A DNA stretch of 64,000 nucleotides from an uncultured Clostridia bacterium (GTDB lineage Bacteria; Bacillota; Clostridia; Oscillospirales; Oscillospiraceae), in the NCBI GenBank assembly GCA_947649615.1, contig CANSSG010000005.1:21290-85289 (forward strand). The letters run 5' to 3'. Numbering within the stretch: position 1 is the stretch's first letter; every line of letters begins with the position of its first letter. Below are positions 34,353 to 42,772 of this stretch, piece after piece. The notes under the pieces are model-generated. The model saw nothing but the letters and a program-made list of their open reading frames with translations. It was not told where the DNA came from and made no database searches. The translations under genes were made by a program, and so were the position numbers.

Positions 34353-34394
34353 AAAAAATGTGGTATGCTGTTTTTGCAGCATACCACATTTTTT
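34353..34394 (+). terminator. Perfect 18-bp palindrome immediately before dinB
   Basis: Arms 34353-34370 and 34377-34394 are perfect complements, running from an A6 tract to a T6 tract around a 6-base loop. It therefore has the form of a bidirectional intrinsic terminator. It abuts the dinB ribosome site (AGGAGG starts 2 bases later), so it may attenuate dinB or shield it from upstream transcription. Confidence 0.8.
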
Positions 34395-34408
34395 AGGAGG
34401 AGACGGCA

Positions 34409-35626
34409 GTGGAACGGGTGATTCTGCATTGTGATTTAAACAGCTTTTACGCATCGGTAGAGCTTCTCTCCCGCCCTGAACTGCGGGAATTTCCAGTAGC
34501 GGTCTGCGGCGACCCGGAGAGCCGGAGGGGCATCATCCTGGCAAAAAATGAACCGGCGAAAGCCTTTGGCATTAAGACGGCCGAGACCATCTGGCAGGCA
34601 AAGCGGAAATGTCCCGACCTGATCCTCCTACCGCCCCACCACAAATTATACCGTGACTTTTCCAGGGTAATCAACGACCTTTATGGCCAGTACACGGATT
34701 TGGTCGAACCTTTCGGCATAGACGAAAGCTGGCTGGACATCACCGGCAGCATGCACTTATTTGGCGGAGATGGCAAGGTTGTTGCCGACGCCCTCCGCGC
34801 CCGGGTAAAAAAAGAACTAGGCCTCACCCTGTCGGTAGGCGTCAGCTTCAACAAGGTATTTGCCAAACTGGGCAGCGACTACAAAAAGCCGGACGCCACC
34901 ACGGTCATATCCCCGGACAACTGGCGGCCGGTAGTATGGCCCCTGCCCTTAGGCGACATGCTGTTTGCAGGGCCAGCCGCCCAGCGGGCCTTAGGCCAGT
35001 ACGGCGTCCATACCATCGGCGGCTTAGCCGCGCTGGAACCCAGCCTGCCGGAGCACCTGTTGGGGAAGCTGGGCCGGCAGCTATGGGAATATGCCAACGG
35101 CCTGGATTGCTCGCCCGTCCGTCCCCAGCACGAAAAGGAGCCGGTCAAAAGCGTCGGCAACAGCTACACCTTCCCGGCGGACCTGACCACCCGCCGCCAG
35201 CTCCGCCAAGGCGCATCTATGCTGTGCGACAGCGTAGCGGGCCGCTTACGCGCCCAAGGCCTATACTGCGGGGCGGTAGCGGTAGGCTTGAAGGACCCCG
35301 CTTTCCGCAGCATCTCCCGCCAGAAGCACTTATCCCACAGTACGCACCTGCGCGGAGAACTGCTGGAAGCGGCGATGGAACTGATTGACAAAGCCTGGAA
35401 GCCCAACACGCCGGTGCGTCTGCTCAGCGTCACCGCCCTGGCCCTGACAGACAGCCTGGAAACCTACGAGCAAACAGACCTGTTTGCTCCCCAAAAGCCT
35501 ATGGAGGACGTTAAAAAAGAAAAACTGGGGCAAGCGGTAGACAGCATCCGCAAAAAATACGGCGGCGGCGCCATCACCTACGGCGAAACCGTAGGCCACG
35601 TAGTCCACGGCGAGGACGCCGAATAA
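34409..35626 (+). CDS. dinB: DNA polymerase IV (Y-family)
   Basis: A 405-residue translesion polymerase. Catalytic acidic motifs are present: HCDLNSFYASVE and GIDESWLDIT, with SVGVSFNKVFAKLGSDYKKP and the helix-hairpin-helix thumb GLAALEPSLPEHLLGKLG, then the little-finger domain. There is no beta-clamp QLxLF motif at the very end, but ETYEQTDLFAP at about 355 fits an internal clamp-binding site. It starts with GTG after AGGAGG. No LexA-type box was seen upstream; the palindrome before it is the only obvious control element. Confidence 0.96.
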   Translation: MERVILHCDLNSFYASVELLSRPELREFPVAVCGDPESRRGIILAKNEPAKAFGIKTAETIWQAKRKCPDLILLPPHHKLYRDFSRVINDLYGQYTDLVEPFGIDESWLDITGSMHLFGGDGKVVADALRARVKKELGLTLSVGVSFNKVFAKLGSDYKKPDATTVISPDNWRPVVWPLPLGDMLFAGPAAQRALGQYGVHTIGGLAALEPSLPEHLLGKLGRQLWEYANGLDCSPVRPQHEKEPVKSVGNSYTFPADLTTRRQLRQGASMLCDSVAGRLRAQGLYCGAVAVGLKDPAFRSISRQKHLSHSTHLRGELLEAAMELIDKAWKPNTPVRLLSVTALALTDSLETYEQTDLFAPQKPMEDVKKEKLGQAVDSIRKKYGGGAITYGETVGHVVHGEDAE

Positions 35627-35674
35627 CCACCATGGCGGGCAGGAATGCAGGCGCGGCAGAAGAGAACCCAAGTC

Positions 35675-36055
35675 TCACCGTTTCCCCGCCGCCAACGCCG
35701 CCGCATCCCTCACCCAGCCCATCAATTCCCCATCGACCTCCTCCGGGGAGCCAATCATAAAGTGGTGGGTCCACCGTCTGGGATACGGTTCCACCGCCCC
35801 GTCCACCCTGGGCGAATCCAACCTCCGGTCCAGCCCAAGGGTAACGGTAATATAGTGGGGCGGCCGCTTATCCTTTTTGCGGACAGGCAGCAGGGATACA
35901 GCGGCGAACACCTTCGGATTCGTAAAGGTGATCTGGGTTTTCTGCACTCTGACCGCTGCGTTTTCCACCGCCGCCAAGGTTTTCGATTCAAAAACCTCAT
36001 ACAGCGCAGCAGCAGCCGGGTCTTTCTCAAAAAAGAACAGCACGTCAGGTCCCAT
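35675..36055 (-). CDS. DUF5655 protein
   Basis: A 126-residue cytoplasmic protein with the DUF5655 line: LYEVFESKTLAAV, VQKTQITFTNPKVFAAVSL, RRLDSPRVDGAVEPYPRRW and WTHHFMIGSPEEVDGELMGW. The family is widespread and uncharacterised. It lies 9 bases behind htrA on the same strand with only a weak ribosome site (GAGG), so it may be a minor product of that transcript. Confidence 0.85.
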   Translation of the reverse strand: MGPDVLFFFEKDPAAAALYEVFESKTLAAVENAAVRVQKTQITFTNPKVFAAVSLLPVRKKDKRPPHYITVTLGLDRRLDSPRVDGAVEPYPRRWTHHFMIGSPEEVDGELMGWVRDAAALAAGKR

Positions 36056-36064
36056 ACGCCGTCC

Positions 36065-37435
36065 TCACCCCGCCATCATAATCATCGTCACATCCACATA
36101 TTTGCCATCCCGGAACACCCGTGCGGCCACCGCATCGCCCACCCGCAGTTCCCTGCGGATATTCAGCAATTGCTGGAAGCTGACGATATCCTGGCCTGCA
36201 AAGCGCACAAGGCAATCCCCGGCCCGCAAGCCGGCCCGGTCGCCGCTCTGTCCCGGCGTAATTTCCTCTAACAGCAGCCCCGTGGTTCCATCCGGCAGGG
36301 TTTTGGGGATGCGGTTGACAACAACGCCCAGTACGGGCTGGGGCTGTATCTCTCCAAACTCAATCAATTCATTGACCCACCGCAGGGCCAGGCTGGAAGG
36401 AATGGCAAACCCCAGCCCTTCGATCGTATCATAATCGCTCATCATTTTAATGGTATTGATGCCGATGACCTGCCCATATTGGTTAATGAGCGGCCCGCCG
36501 GAGTTCCCAGAGTTAAGCGCGGCGGTAGTCTGAATGAGCGTCATGGTCACGCCGTCCACATCCACGTCCCGGTTAATAGCGGACACGATGCCATCGGTCA
36601 GGGTGTTGCGCAGTTCCACCCCCAGAGGGTTGCCAATTGCGTACACCGGATCCCCCACCTGCAAGTCGTCGGACACGCCGAACTCCGCCGCAGGCAGCTC
36701 CGTCCCGTCCACCTTAAGCACCGCCAAATCCGCATCCGCGTCATATCCCACCACTTTGGCTTCGTACTCCGCGTCCACGCCATATCGATCCGTGATCCAC
36801 ACCGCGCACTGGCTGCACCCGGCGATTACATGGCAGTTGGTAATAATATACCCATCCGCAGAAAAAATCACGCCGGTTCCCACGCTGACCCCGGCGTATT
36901 TTGCCTGCTTGCCGAGCACGGCTACCACGGAGGGCGTGACCTTATCATAGACCTCCTGAATAGACAATTCCGGCAGGCTTTCCGCCTGGACCAGCCGCAG
37001 CCTGGTCTCCCCGCCGGTAGGATAGACGGGGATGGAGATGGTGGTATCCTTCATCGCCTCGTCGTTCCAATAATAGTAATCGTCCTCCCAAGGCCGCAAA
37101 TCATCCCTTGGCGGCGGTTGCTGGCTGGACTGCCCCCAGTCATACTGCCCGGCGTACCAAATCCCCACGCCGGTGCAGATAACGATAACCAGCAGGGAAA
37201 TCCCTACATACAGCCGTACGCCCCAATGTTTTTTCGGTTTTTCCGGCGGATTAAGGGGGTTCTGCCCCACAGGAACACGCTCTTGTACAACAGGGGTTTC
37301 GGGCATTTTCCGCATTTGTTCCGGCAATTCCCGCTCATAGCGCAGCACCACCGGTTCCGTCTCCTGGGGGCGGTAGGTCAGCACAACCTCTTTATCCGCC
37401 GGGGACGATTCCAATTCCCTCCGAAAATTATCCAT
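36065..37435 (-). CDS. htrA: HtrA-like membrane-anchored serine protease
   Basis: A 456-residue S1C protease: a cytoplasmic acidic N-terminus, one membrane helix (about 73-96), a trypsin-like domain and one PDZ domain (about 350-450). The triad is intact: His in IITNCHVIAG, Asp in DADADLAVLK, Ser in NSGNSGGPL. HtrA degrades misfolded exported proteins. The gene lies 35 bases behind a sensor kinase, so it is probably part of the envelope-stress response that the kinase governs. The start is the ATG of MDNFRRE, preceded by GAGGG. A Cys replaces the usual residue before the catalytic His. Confidence 0.93.
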   Translation of the reverse strand: MDNFRRELESSPADKEVVLTYRPQETEPVVLRYERELPEQMRKMPETPVVQERVPVGQNPLNPPEKPKKHWGVRLYVGISLLVIVICTGVGIWYAGQYDWGQSSQQPPPRDDLRPWEDDYYYWNDEAMKDTTISIPVYPTGGETRLRLVQAESLPELSIQEVYDKVTPSVVAVLGKQAKYAGVSVGTGVIFSADGYIITNCHVIAGCSQCAVWITDRYGVDAEYEAKVVGYDADADLAVLKVDGTELPAAEFGVSDDLQVGDPVYAIGNPLGVELRNTLTDGIVSAINRDVDVDGVTMTLIQTTAALNSGNSGGPLINQYGQVIGINTIKMMSDYDTIEGLGFAIPSSLALRWVNELIEFGEIQPQPVLGVVVNRIPKTLPDGTTGLLLEEITPGQSGDRAGLRAGDCLVRFAGQDIVSFQQLLNIRRELRVGDAVAARVFRDGKYVDVTMIMMAG

Positions 37436-37470
37436 ATCCACACATCCCTCACATTTGGATTTAAACGCGC

Positions 37471-38913
37471 TCAAGCCTTCCCTGTTTCCTCCGCCAACTG
37501 CACGGTAAAGGCGAAGGTCGTCACGCCATCCTCGCTGGTGGCGGTGATCTTCTCATGATGCTGTTCCAGAATCGTCCGCACGATATATAGCCCCAGCCCG
37601 ACGCCGTCCTTATCGGCGCTGCGGGACCGGTCGCTTTTATGGAACCGTTCAAACAGCAGGGGCAGTTCTTCGGGCGGAATCGTCTGTCCGGTGTTGCGCA
37701 CAGTAACCACGGCTTTCCCGCCCTTCTTTTCCAGCCCAAGGAACAAAGTGCTGCCCTGGGCGGCGAACTTAGCGGCGTTTTCCAGCAGATTATACACCAC
37801 CTGGGTCAGCAGATCATTGTCGCCCAGCACAAGCACAGGGTCCTCAGGGATTTCCACATCCACATCCAGCCCCCGGCTGGTAATTTTTTTCTCCATAGAC
37901 ACCAGCACCCGCCGCATAGACTCAGACAAATCGAAGGGCTTTTTCTGTTTGATAAGGTCCAAGCTTTGCAGCTGGCTCACATCCAGCATTCTGCGCACCA
38001 GCCTGGCCAGCCGCCTGCTTTCGCCGGAAATAATGGAGAGATATTGGCGCTGTTCCTCCGGAGAGATCACCCCGTCCAGGATGCCGTCGGCATATCCGGC
38101 AATCGTTGTCATCGGCGTTTTCAGTTCATGGGAAATATTCGCAATAAACTCCCGCCGCTGCTGCTCAGTTTTCTGCAAGGAATCGGCCATAGCGTTAAAA
38201 GACTCGGTCAATTCTCCGATTTCGTCCTCCCGCCCCGCGTCCATGACCCGGGCGTCAAAATTCCCCTCGGCAAATTTCCTGGCGGCGGCGGCCATATCGC
38301 GGATAGGCTTTGTCTGCTGCATAGCCGTCGTCGCCGTAGCCACGAAAGCAATCAGCAGCACCGTCACCGCCGTCATACCGAAAATACCCAAAAACGCCCG
38401 CCACATTTCGGTCATGGCGTTCGGCTCAGCCACGGCGAGGACGGGTCCGATTTCCATCAATCCATTGCTTCTTGCCGGGACGGCGACGATGGCCCTGGCC
38501 TTTTCGTAGTAGCCGAGGGTAGACACGCCCATATAGACCTCGCCCTTAGAGAGCTTTTCCCACATAGCCACAGGGAGTTTCAGTTCTTGGTTATGCATTT
38601 CGGTATCGGTACCCATAAATTCCAGCTTATAGGGGTCCCAAATCAAGAAATCGGTTCCACTCATCAGCTCCGCCACATTGAGCATAGAGCGGAGGTTTTC
38701 CGCCTGGGCGAGATGGGATTGGGCCGGCCCATAGGCTTCCAGCGCCATTTGTGCAATAATTTCGGCGCGGTCTTTCAGTTCGCTTCTTTTCTCGGTCATA
38801 ATGTAGCTATAGGTCAAAGAAAAAAAGGACGCCCCCAGCAGGACCAAAGTCAGCGCTACCATTCCAACGGTAACAGTGAAAATCCGCCAGTAGATGCCCT
38901 TAAACTTGCTCAT
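37471..38913 (-). CDS. Sensor histidine kinase
   Basis: A 480-residue membrane kinase. Helix 1 (about 12-34) and helix 2 (about 175-197) flank an extracellular sensor domain; HAMP follows, then the phospho-acceptor box FIANISHELKTPM, the N box NLLENAAKF and the G boxes GVGLGLYIV. ATG at 38913 is preceded by AAGGAG. The cognate OmpR-type regulator lies upstream on the same strand, but a ~500-base palindromic element separates them. With htrA downstream this resembles an envelope-stress system. Confidence 0.95.
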   Translation of the reverse strand: MSKFKGIYWRIFTVTVGMVALTLVLLGASFFSLTYSYIMTEKRSELKDRAEIIAQMALEAYGPAQSHLAQAENLRSMLNVAELMSGTDFLIWDPYKLEFMGTDTEMHNQELKLPVAMWEKLSKGEVYMGVSTLGYYEKARAIVAVPARSNGLMEIGPVLAVAEPNAMTEMWRAFLGIFGMTAVTVLLIAFVATATTAMQQTKPIRDMAAAARKFAEGNFDARVMDAGREDEIGELTESFNAMADSLQKTEQQRREFIANISHELKTPMTTIAGYADGILDGVISPEEQRQYLSIISGESRRLARLVRRMLDVSQLQSLDLIKQKKPFDLSESMRRVLVSMEKKITSRGLDVDVEIPEDPVLVLGDNDLLTQVVYNLLENAAKFAAQGSTLFLGLEKKGGKAVVTVRNTGQTIPPEELPLLFERFHKSDRSRSADKDGVGLGLYIVRTILEQHHEKITATSEDGVTTFAFTVQLAEETGKA

Positions 38914-38930
38914 TATAAAAGACTCCTTCT

Positions 38931-38951
38931 TCGCGCCGTTGGCGCGAAAGA
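38931..38951. repeat. Small hairpin motif, copy 1 (TCGCGCC-GTT-GGCGCGAAAGA)
   Basis: A short inverted repeat ending in GCGAAAGA. Near-identical motifs occur at 48893-48914 and 58473-58495, all in gaps near gene starts or ends. Possibly an RNA hairpin family. Confidence 0.5.
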
Positions 38952-38974
38952 TAAATTTTTCTTTGACTGACCCC

Positions 38975-39420
38975 GGGGCCTGCCCGGCCCCGAACCCTGG
39001 GGTTACTTTTTGTGCGAACAAAAAGTAACCAAAAAACCGCTTAAACCTGCGGTTTAAGAATCCCTTATTTATTACGGGGGACATTATTTTACGCTACGAC
39101 CTTTGGTCTTGTTTTTTCTATCTCCGGTGCCGTGGGCCGATGCCGGTGCTTGCTTCTGCGCACAGTTCTAGCGATGGTACTGGTTGCCGCGTGAGACGCG
39201 GCACGGGGGACTGTACCTCCCCGCATGCGTAGCGCCGGGAGTACCCAAAGCAAAAAAGGTAGGCACCCACAAAATGCCCGTGGGTAGACGCAGCATCCGG
39301 CGCACAAAGTCTACGCAGTTCTGACAGAACGCCAGAAGCGTACCAACAGGAGGGATTCTTAAGGGGGGCCAGCCCCTCTTAAGTAAGTTTTTGCTACTTT
39401 TTCCTTACGGAAAAAGTAGG
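38975..39420. repeat. Structured palindromic element between response regulator and kinase
   Basis: A nested symmetric block. The left hairpin GGTTACTTTTTG/CAAAAAGTAACC region spans 39001-39030 and the right hairpin CTACTTTTTCC/GGAAAAAGTAG spans 39394-39419. Inside these, perfect 12-base inverted repeats TTAAGAATCCCT (39054-39065) and AGGGATTCTTAA (39351-39362) enclose a ~285-base core rich in smaller hairpins. No transposase is encoded; a 72-codon minus-strand frame in the core has no ribosome site. It looks like a non-autonomous mobile or retained RNA element. I recall similar blocks in Oscillospiraceae but cannot verify it here. Confidence 0.65.
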
Positions 39421-39482
39421 TCCCGCCCCGATTGTACATTGAAAAATGAATCATGTGGGAAAAATAAGCGATTTAAATGCTT

Positions 39483-40175
39483 TCACTTTGCCTTGGGTGT
39501 GACCTCAAATTTATACCCGACTCCCCACACGGTTTTCAGCGCCCACTGGTCGGAGACATCCTCGACCTTCTCCCGAAGCCGCTTGATGTGGACATCCACG
39601 GTCCGGCTGTCGCCAAAGTAATCGAACCCCCACACCTCATCCAAAAGCTGGTTCCTGGTGTAGACCCGGTTCGGCGTAGACGCCAGATGGTACAAAAGCT
39701 CCAATTCCTTCGGCGGCGTATCCACCTTCTTTCCATCGACGGTCAACTCATAGGAATCTAAATTGATTTCCAGCTTATCAAAAACCAACCGCTTCCGGGT
39801 GTCCTCCGGAATCTCCGTCCGCCGCAGCACCGCATTGATCCGCGCAATCAGTTCCTTCATTTCAAAGGGCTTTACAATATAGTCGTCCGCCCCCATCTCA
39901 AGGCCCTGAATCCGGTCAAAAACCTCGCTTTTGGCCGTAATCATAATGATAGGGGTCCGGCTGCTCTCCCGTATCTTACCGCACACCGCCCAACCGTCCA
40001 TGACCGGCAGCATCAAATCCAGCAGCACCATGTCGGGCTGCCAGGAACGGAAGGATTCCACCGCCGCGCCGCCGTCAAAAACCGTTTGGATTTCGAAGCC
40101 TTCTTTTTCCAGATACATGCGAATCAAATCGGAAATATTGTGGTCGTCCTCCACCACCAAGATTTTTCTAGCCAT
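39483..40175 (-). CDS. OmpR/PhoB-family response regulator
   Basis: A 230-residue regulator: receiver domain with ILVVEDDHN, the phospho-Asp in MVLLDLMLPVMDGW, and Lys in IVKPFEMKEL; then a winged-helix DNA-binding domain with LLYHLASTPNRVYTR and VDVHIKRLREKVE. ATG at 40175 follows GGGAGG. A TATAAT box (40243-40238, minus) lies about 60 bases upstream, with a weak -35. It most likely pairs with the sensor kinase beyond the palindromic element. Confidence 0.95.
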   Translation of the reverse strand: MARKILVVEDDHNISDLIRMYLEKEGFEIQTVFDGGAAVESFRSWQPDMVLLDLMLPVMDGWAVCGKIRESSRTPIIMITAKSEVFDRIQGLEMGADDYIVKPFEMKELIARINAVLRRTEIPEDTRKRLVFDKLEINLDSYELTVDGKKVDTPPKELELLYHLASTPNRVYTRNQLLDEVWGFDYFGDSRTVDVHIKRLREKVEDVSDQWALKTVWGVGYKFEVTPKAK

Positions 40176-40279
40176 GCCAACCTCCCGTCCCCCGGCTGCG
40201 TTACCGGAACAGGGACTTCTCCATCGTATTGAATCCAATTATACCCGAAAACCGGATTTTTTCTTGAACATTCTGTAAA

Positions 40280-41386
40280 TTACGCCGTCAGCCGCCAGGA
40301 ACTAAGCCGGTAACGCCCTTCTTCCAGGCTCTTAAGCAGTTCCGGCAGAGCATCCAAGCACTCCGCGCCGCCCAGATAGACCGCCACGTCTTCCCTTCTC
40401 CGGCCAATAGACCGCAGCAGTTCTCCGGCTCCGCCGGATAAATCCAATTCCGTCCGGACCCTGGCGCATCCCTCTGCTTCCAGCACTTCGCCCCAATCCG
40501 CGTCCCCGCCGGACCAAGCCAGTTCCAGCCAGCAGCAAGCCGCCTGCCACAGTATTTCCCGGCCCCGCCGCAGCTCCTCCGCCGCGCCGTCCGCCGTCTC
40601 GCCAGAAATCCGCAGTACGATTCCATGCCCCTCTCCGGCCAGCATCCGCAGCAAGTCGCCGTCCGCCATTTCCTCCGCCGTCAGCAGGAAGGTACCCTGT
40701 ACCTCGCCCAAAGCAGGCAGAATGTCCCGGGCGTCCTTGCCGTCGAAGACGAGGTATACCTTCTGCCCCTCCGCCGCCACAACAGGCGGTTCCTCTTGAA
40801 CGGGCGGCTCTGGCGTAGTCCCCGGCTGCGTGGGCCGGGTCCCCAGGGACCGCTGATACTCCTCATACCGCGAGGTCATCAGGTTAGTGGCGGCGCTGAT
40901 AAAGTCGCCGTCGCTCAAAATGACGCTGTCGCTTTTGACGCGGATCAGCGGCGCAATATCCGTCTCGTTCTGGCTCCAAGACAGCCCAAAATACCGGCAG
41001 ACCAGCTTCAGCGGGAAAAAGACCACGCCGCCCTTTTCCACTGCGTAACCGTCATAAAAATTCCCTTGTTTGTCGTAAGCCACCTGCCCCGCCAGATCAA
41101 ACCGCAAATCCAGGTTGCTCCCCTGCCGGTACAGCGTAGCCAAGCCCAGCGTAGTATTGCGGCCATAGGACAAGCCTACCTCGCCGCCCTCAAAGACCCG
41201 GCTGGAAACATATAGGACGCCGTTAGAGAAAAAGGGCATTGTCTCTGTGTTAAGGTCCATAAGCTGCTCATTCGCGGCGGTAAAATAGACGCCGTTTCCA
41301 GCAGCAGCGCCAGTTCCCGGCAGCAAAACCGCCAGCAGGAGGAAAACCATCCACACCGGCGCAAGCCGCCCCAGCTTATCTCCCAT
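40280..41386 (-). CDS. Secreted protein with copper-amine-oxidase-like stalk domain and degenerate deacetylase-like domain
   Basis: A 368-residue exported protein with signal peptide (cleavage after TGAAAG). Residues about 30-165 resemble the copper amine oxidase N-terminal 'stalk' domain (YVSSRVFEGG, VVFFPLKLVCRYFGLSW). A Pro/Thr linker follows. The last ~150 residues (VYLVFDGKDA, GTFLLTAEEM, GHGIVLRISG) follow the layout of a NodB polysaccharide deacetylase but lack the Asp-His-His metal ligands, so this part is probably a non-catalytic glycan binder. ATG follows GGAGGGGAGG. It is next to the two-component genes but monocistronic. Confidence 0.65.
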   Translation of the reverse strand: MGDKLGRLAPVWMVFLLLAVLLPGTGAAAGNGVYFTAANEQLMDLNTETMPFFSNGVLYVSSRVFEGGEVGLSYGRNTTLGLATLYRQGSNLDLRFDLAGQVAYDKQGNFYDGYAVEKGGVVFFPLKLVCRYFGLSWSQNETDIAPLIRVKSDSVILSDGDFISAATNLMTSRYEEYQRSLGTRPTQPGTTPEPPVQEEPPVVAAEGQKVYLVFDGKDARDILPALGEVQGTFLLTAEEMADGDLLRMLAGEGHGIVLRISGETADGAAEELRRGREILWQAACCWLELAWSGGDADWGEVLEAEGCARVRTELDLSGGAGELLRSIGRRREDVAVYLGGAECLDALPELLKSLEEGRYRLSSWRLTA

Positions 41387-41459
41387 AGCCCCGCCTCCCC
41401 TCCGCAGGAAATAACATGATAGCTACAGTGTACCACAAAACCGCCCCGCTGACAACGAT

Positions 41460-41496
41460 AAAATGCGGGACCCGCCCCAAAAGAGCGCGTCCCGCA
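41460..41496 (-). terminator. Rho-independent terminator of the secreted endonuclease operon
   Basis: TGCGGGAC pairs with GTCCCGCA; the minus-strand continuation is TTTTAT. It lies 8 bases beyond the endonuclease stop and closes the group that begins with the M60 peptidase gene at 48803. Confidence 0.75.
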
Positions 41497-41504
41497 CAAA
41501 AGCA

Positions 41505-42341
41505 TTATGGCTTGCAGGTTCCACACGGCTGATAGCCCTGGTCCAGCAGGCTTTCCCTGGAACCGGTAAACTCCTGGCGGTTTTCCTCTTTCATGGAAGC
41601 CGCACCGGAGCAGTCCGACAGATGGAACTTCTTGGAGCTGGTGTTAAGGACGTAAGACGTACCGGCGTCATCCGGACGCTCCCCGCCCTCCAGCCAGCTT
41701 TCCCCAGTGGCGTAGTCAATTTCCACACCGGGCTGGCAATTGTAGACGTAGACGTTGAAGCAGACGCCCTCGCCGCCGTCCTCTACGCTCTTGGCTTCCA
41801 TGAGAACGCCTGCGGCTACCAGATCGTCGCCGGTATACATAGGCGTCACCCGGTAAAGCACATGGTTTTCCGTTTCCTTCACATAGTCGGCCACCATGTT
41901 CTCAAAGGGCAGCATCCCGTCTACATTCATGTACCGCGTACCGGTAATAAGGTTCTGCTTGTTGGCGTTCTCCCCCGTGAGCTGGAAGCCGATCAAATGG
42001 CAGCGGTTGTAGAGGTACTTCCCATCCACGCAGTCATATTTTACCGTCTGCCACCCGCTGGGCTTCACCTGACCGATGGACCCCCGTTCCTCTGTAGGCA
42101 TCAAATCCAAACCGACACACGCGCTGGCCGCGCCGCAGCGGCCCAAGCTGTCCAAAGGGCTGTAAACCTCATAAGAACTGGACGTCATCTCCCCCGGCAA
42201 AAAGTACGGCTCGTTGTCATTGACCACCACATAAGGCTCTCCGGAAAAGGGCGGAATATCCGTCAGCGCCGCAACAGAGGAAACCCCTCCGCCCTGCTGG
42301 GCCTGGCACCCCGCCGCCAGCAGGCACCACAGCGCCAGCAA
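41505..42341 (-). CDS. Secreted DNA/RNA non-specific endonuclease lipoprotein
   Basis: A 278-residue protein from TTG 42341. The core NRCHLIGFQLTGENANKQN contains the His/Asn of the EndA/NucA beta-beta-alpha metal nucleases; ITGTRYMN and VLYRVTPMY follow. The lipobox is CLLAAGC. The C-terminal ~45 residues (FHLSDC, GYQPCGTCKP) form an Ada-like cysteine module that may bind metal. The TTG start leaves no basic residues before the hydrophobic stretch. In-frame codons upstream supply Lys-Arg, and a perfect GGAGG lies 7 bases before an ACG at 42374, which would give a normal lipoprotein signal. The true start may therefore be ACG 42374. Confidence 0.8.
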   Translation of the reverse strand: MLALWCLLAAGCQAQQGGGVSSVAALTDIPPFSGEPYVVVNDNEPYFLPGEMTSSSYEVYSPLDSLGRCGAASACVGLDLMPTEERGSIGQVKPSGWQTVKYDCVDGKYLYNRCHLIGFQLTGENANKQNLITGTRYMNVDGMLPFENMVADYVKETENHVLYRVTPMYTGDDLVAAGVLMEAKSVEDGGEGVCFNVYVYNCQPGVEIDYATGESWLEGGERPDDAGTSYVLNTSSKKFHLSDCSGAASMKEENRQEFTGSRESLLDQGYQPCGTCKP

Positions 42342-42358
42342 GACGATTGCGCCCCGTT

Positions 42359-42772
42359 TTATCTCTCTGCTCGTAGGAAAACCTCCTTCGTAATCCGCTC
42401 ATGGCTGCTCCCGGGGAAATCCTCCCGCCGCGCCGGAGTCCAGCCTTTTTGGGGCAGGAAAAAGCGCCGGTCAGCGGGATAGGCCCGGTTCCAGCAGTAA
42501 AGAATGACTTCCTCCGCCTTGGCCAGCCAGGGGGCGGGGTCCTCGTCTTCAAAGAAGCAAAACTCCCCTTCCCCCGCCTGGGTGAAAAAGTCCTCCGCGC
42601 ACCGGACGTTTTCCGGCGCGGGGACGAACTGCTTGTAAGAGTAGGCGTTCATCCACACCGCCCGCCCGGCGGCCTCCTCCAACAGATTTTGCCGGAGGAG
42701 GCGGTCCTGGCTCTGGCGGCGGCGGTTGAACAGCATCCCGCCCTTATCATCCACGCAAACGGCAAGGATCAT
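42359..42772 (-). CDS. Conserved 137-residue protein of unknown function
   Basis: A cytoplasmic protein, no signal peptide, opening MILAVCVDDKGGMLFNRRRQ and continuing SQDRLLRQNLLEEAAG. I do not recognise a domain with a proven activity. Its ATG overlaps the end of the SLH-protein gene by 4 bases and its stop lies close to the endonuclease start, so it is translated in the same operon as three exported proteins. Confidence 0.75.
   Translation of the reverse strand: MILAVCVDDKGGMLFNRRRQSQDRLLRQNLLEEAAGRAVWMNAYSYKQFVPAPENVRCAEDFFTQAGEGEFCFFEDEDPAPWLAKAEEVILYCWNRAYPADRRFFLPQKGWTPARREDFPGSSHERITKEVFLRAER

Noticed and set aside
39089..39307. A 72-codon minus-strand ORF in the palindromic element
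   Set aside because: Cys/Arg-rich, no ribosome site, and it lies within hairpin-rich repeat DNA; more likely a by-product of RNA/DNA structure than a protein.
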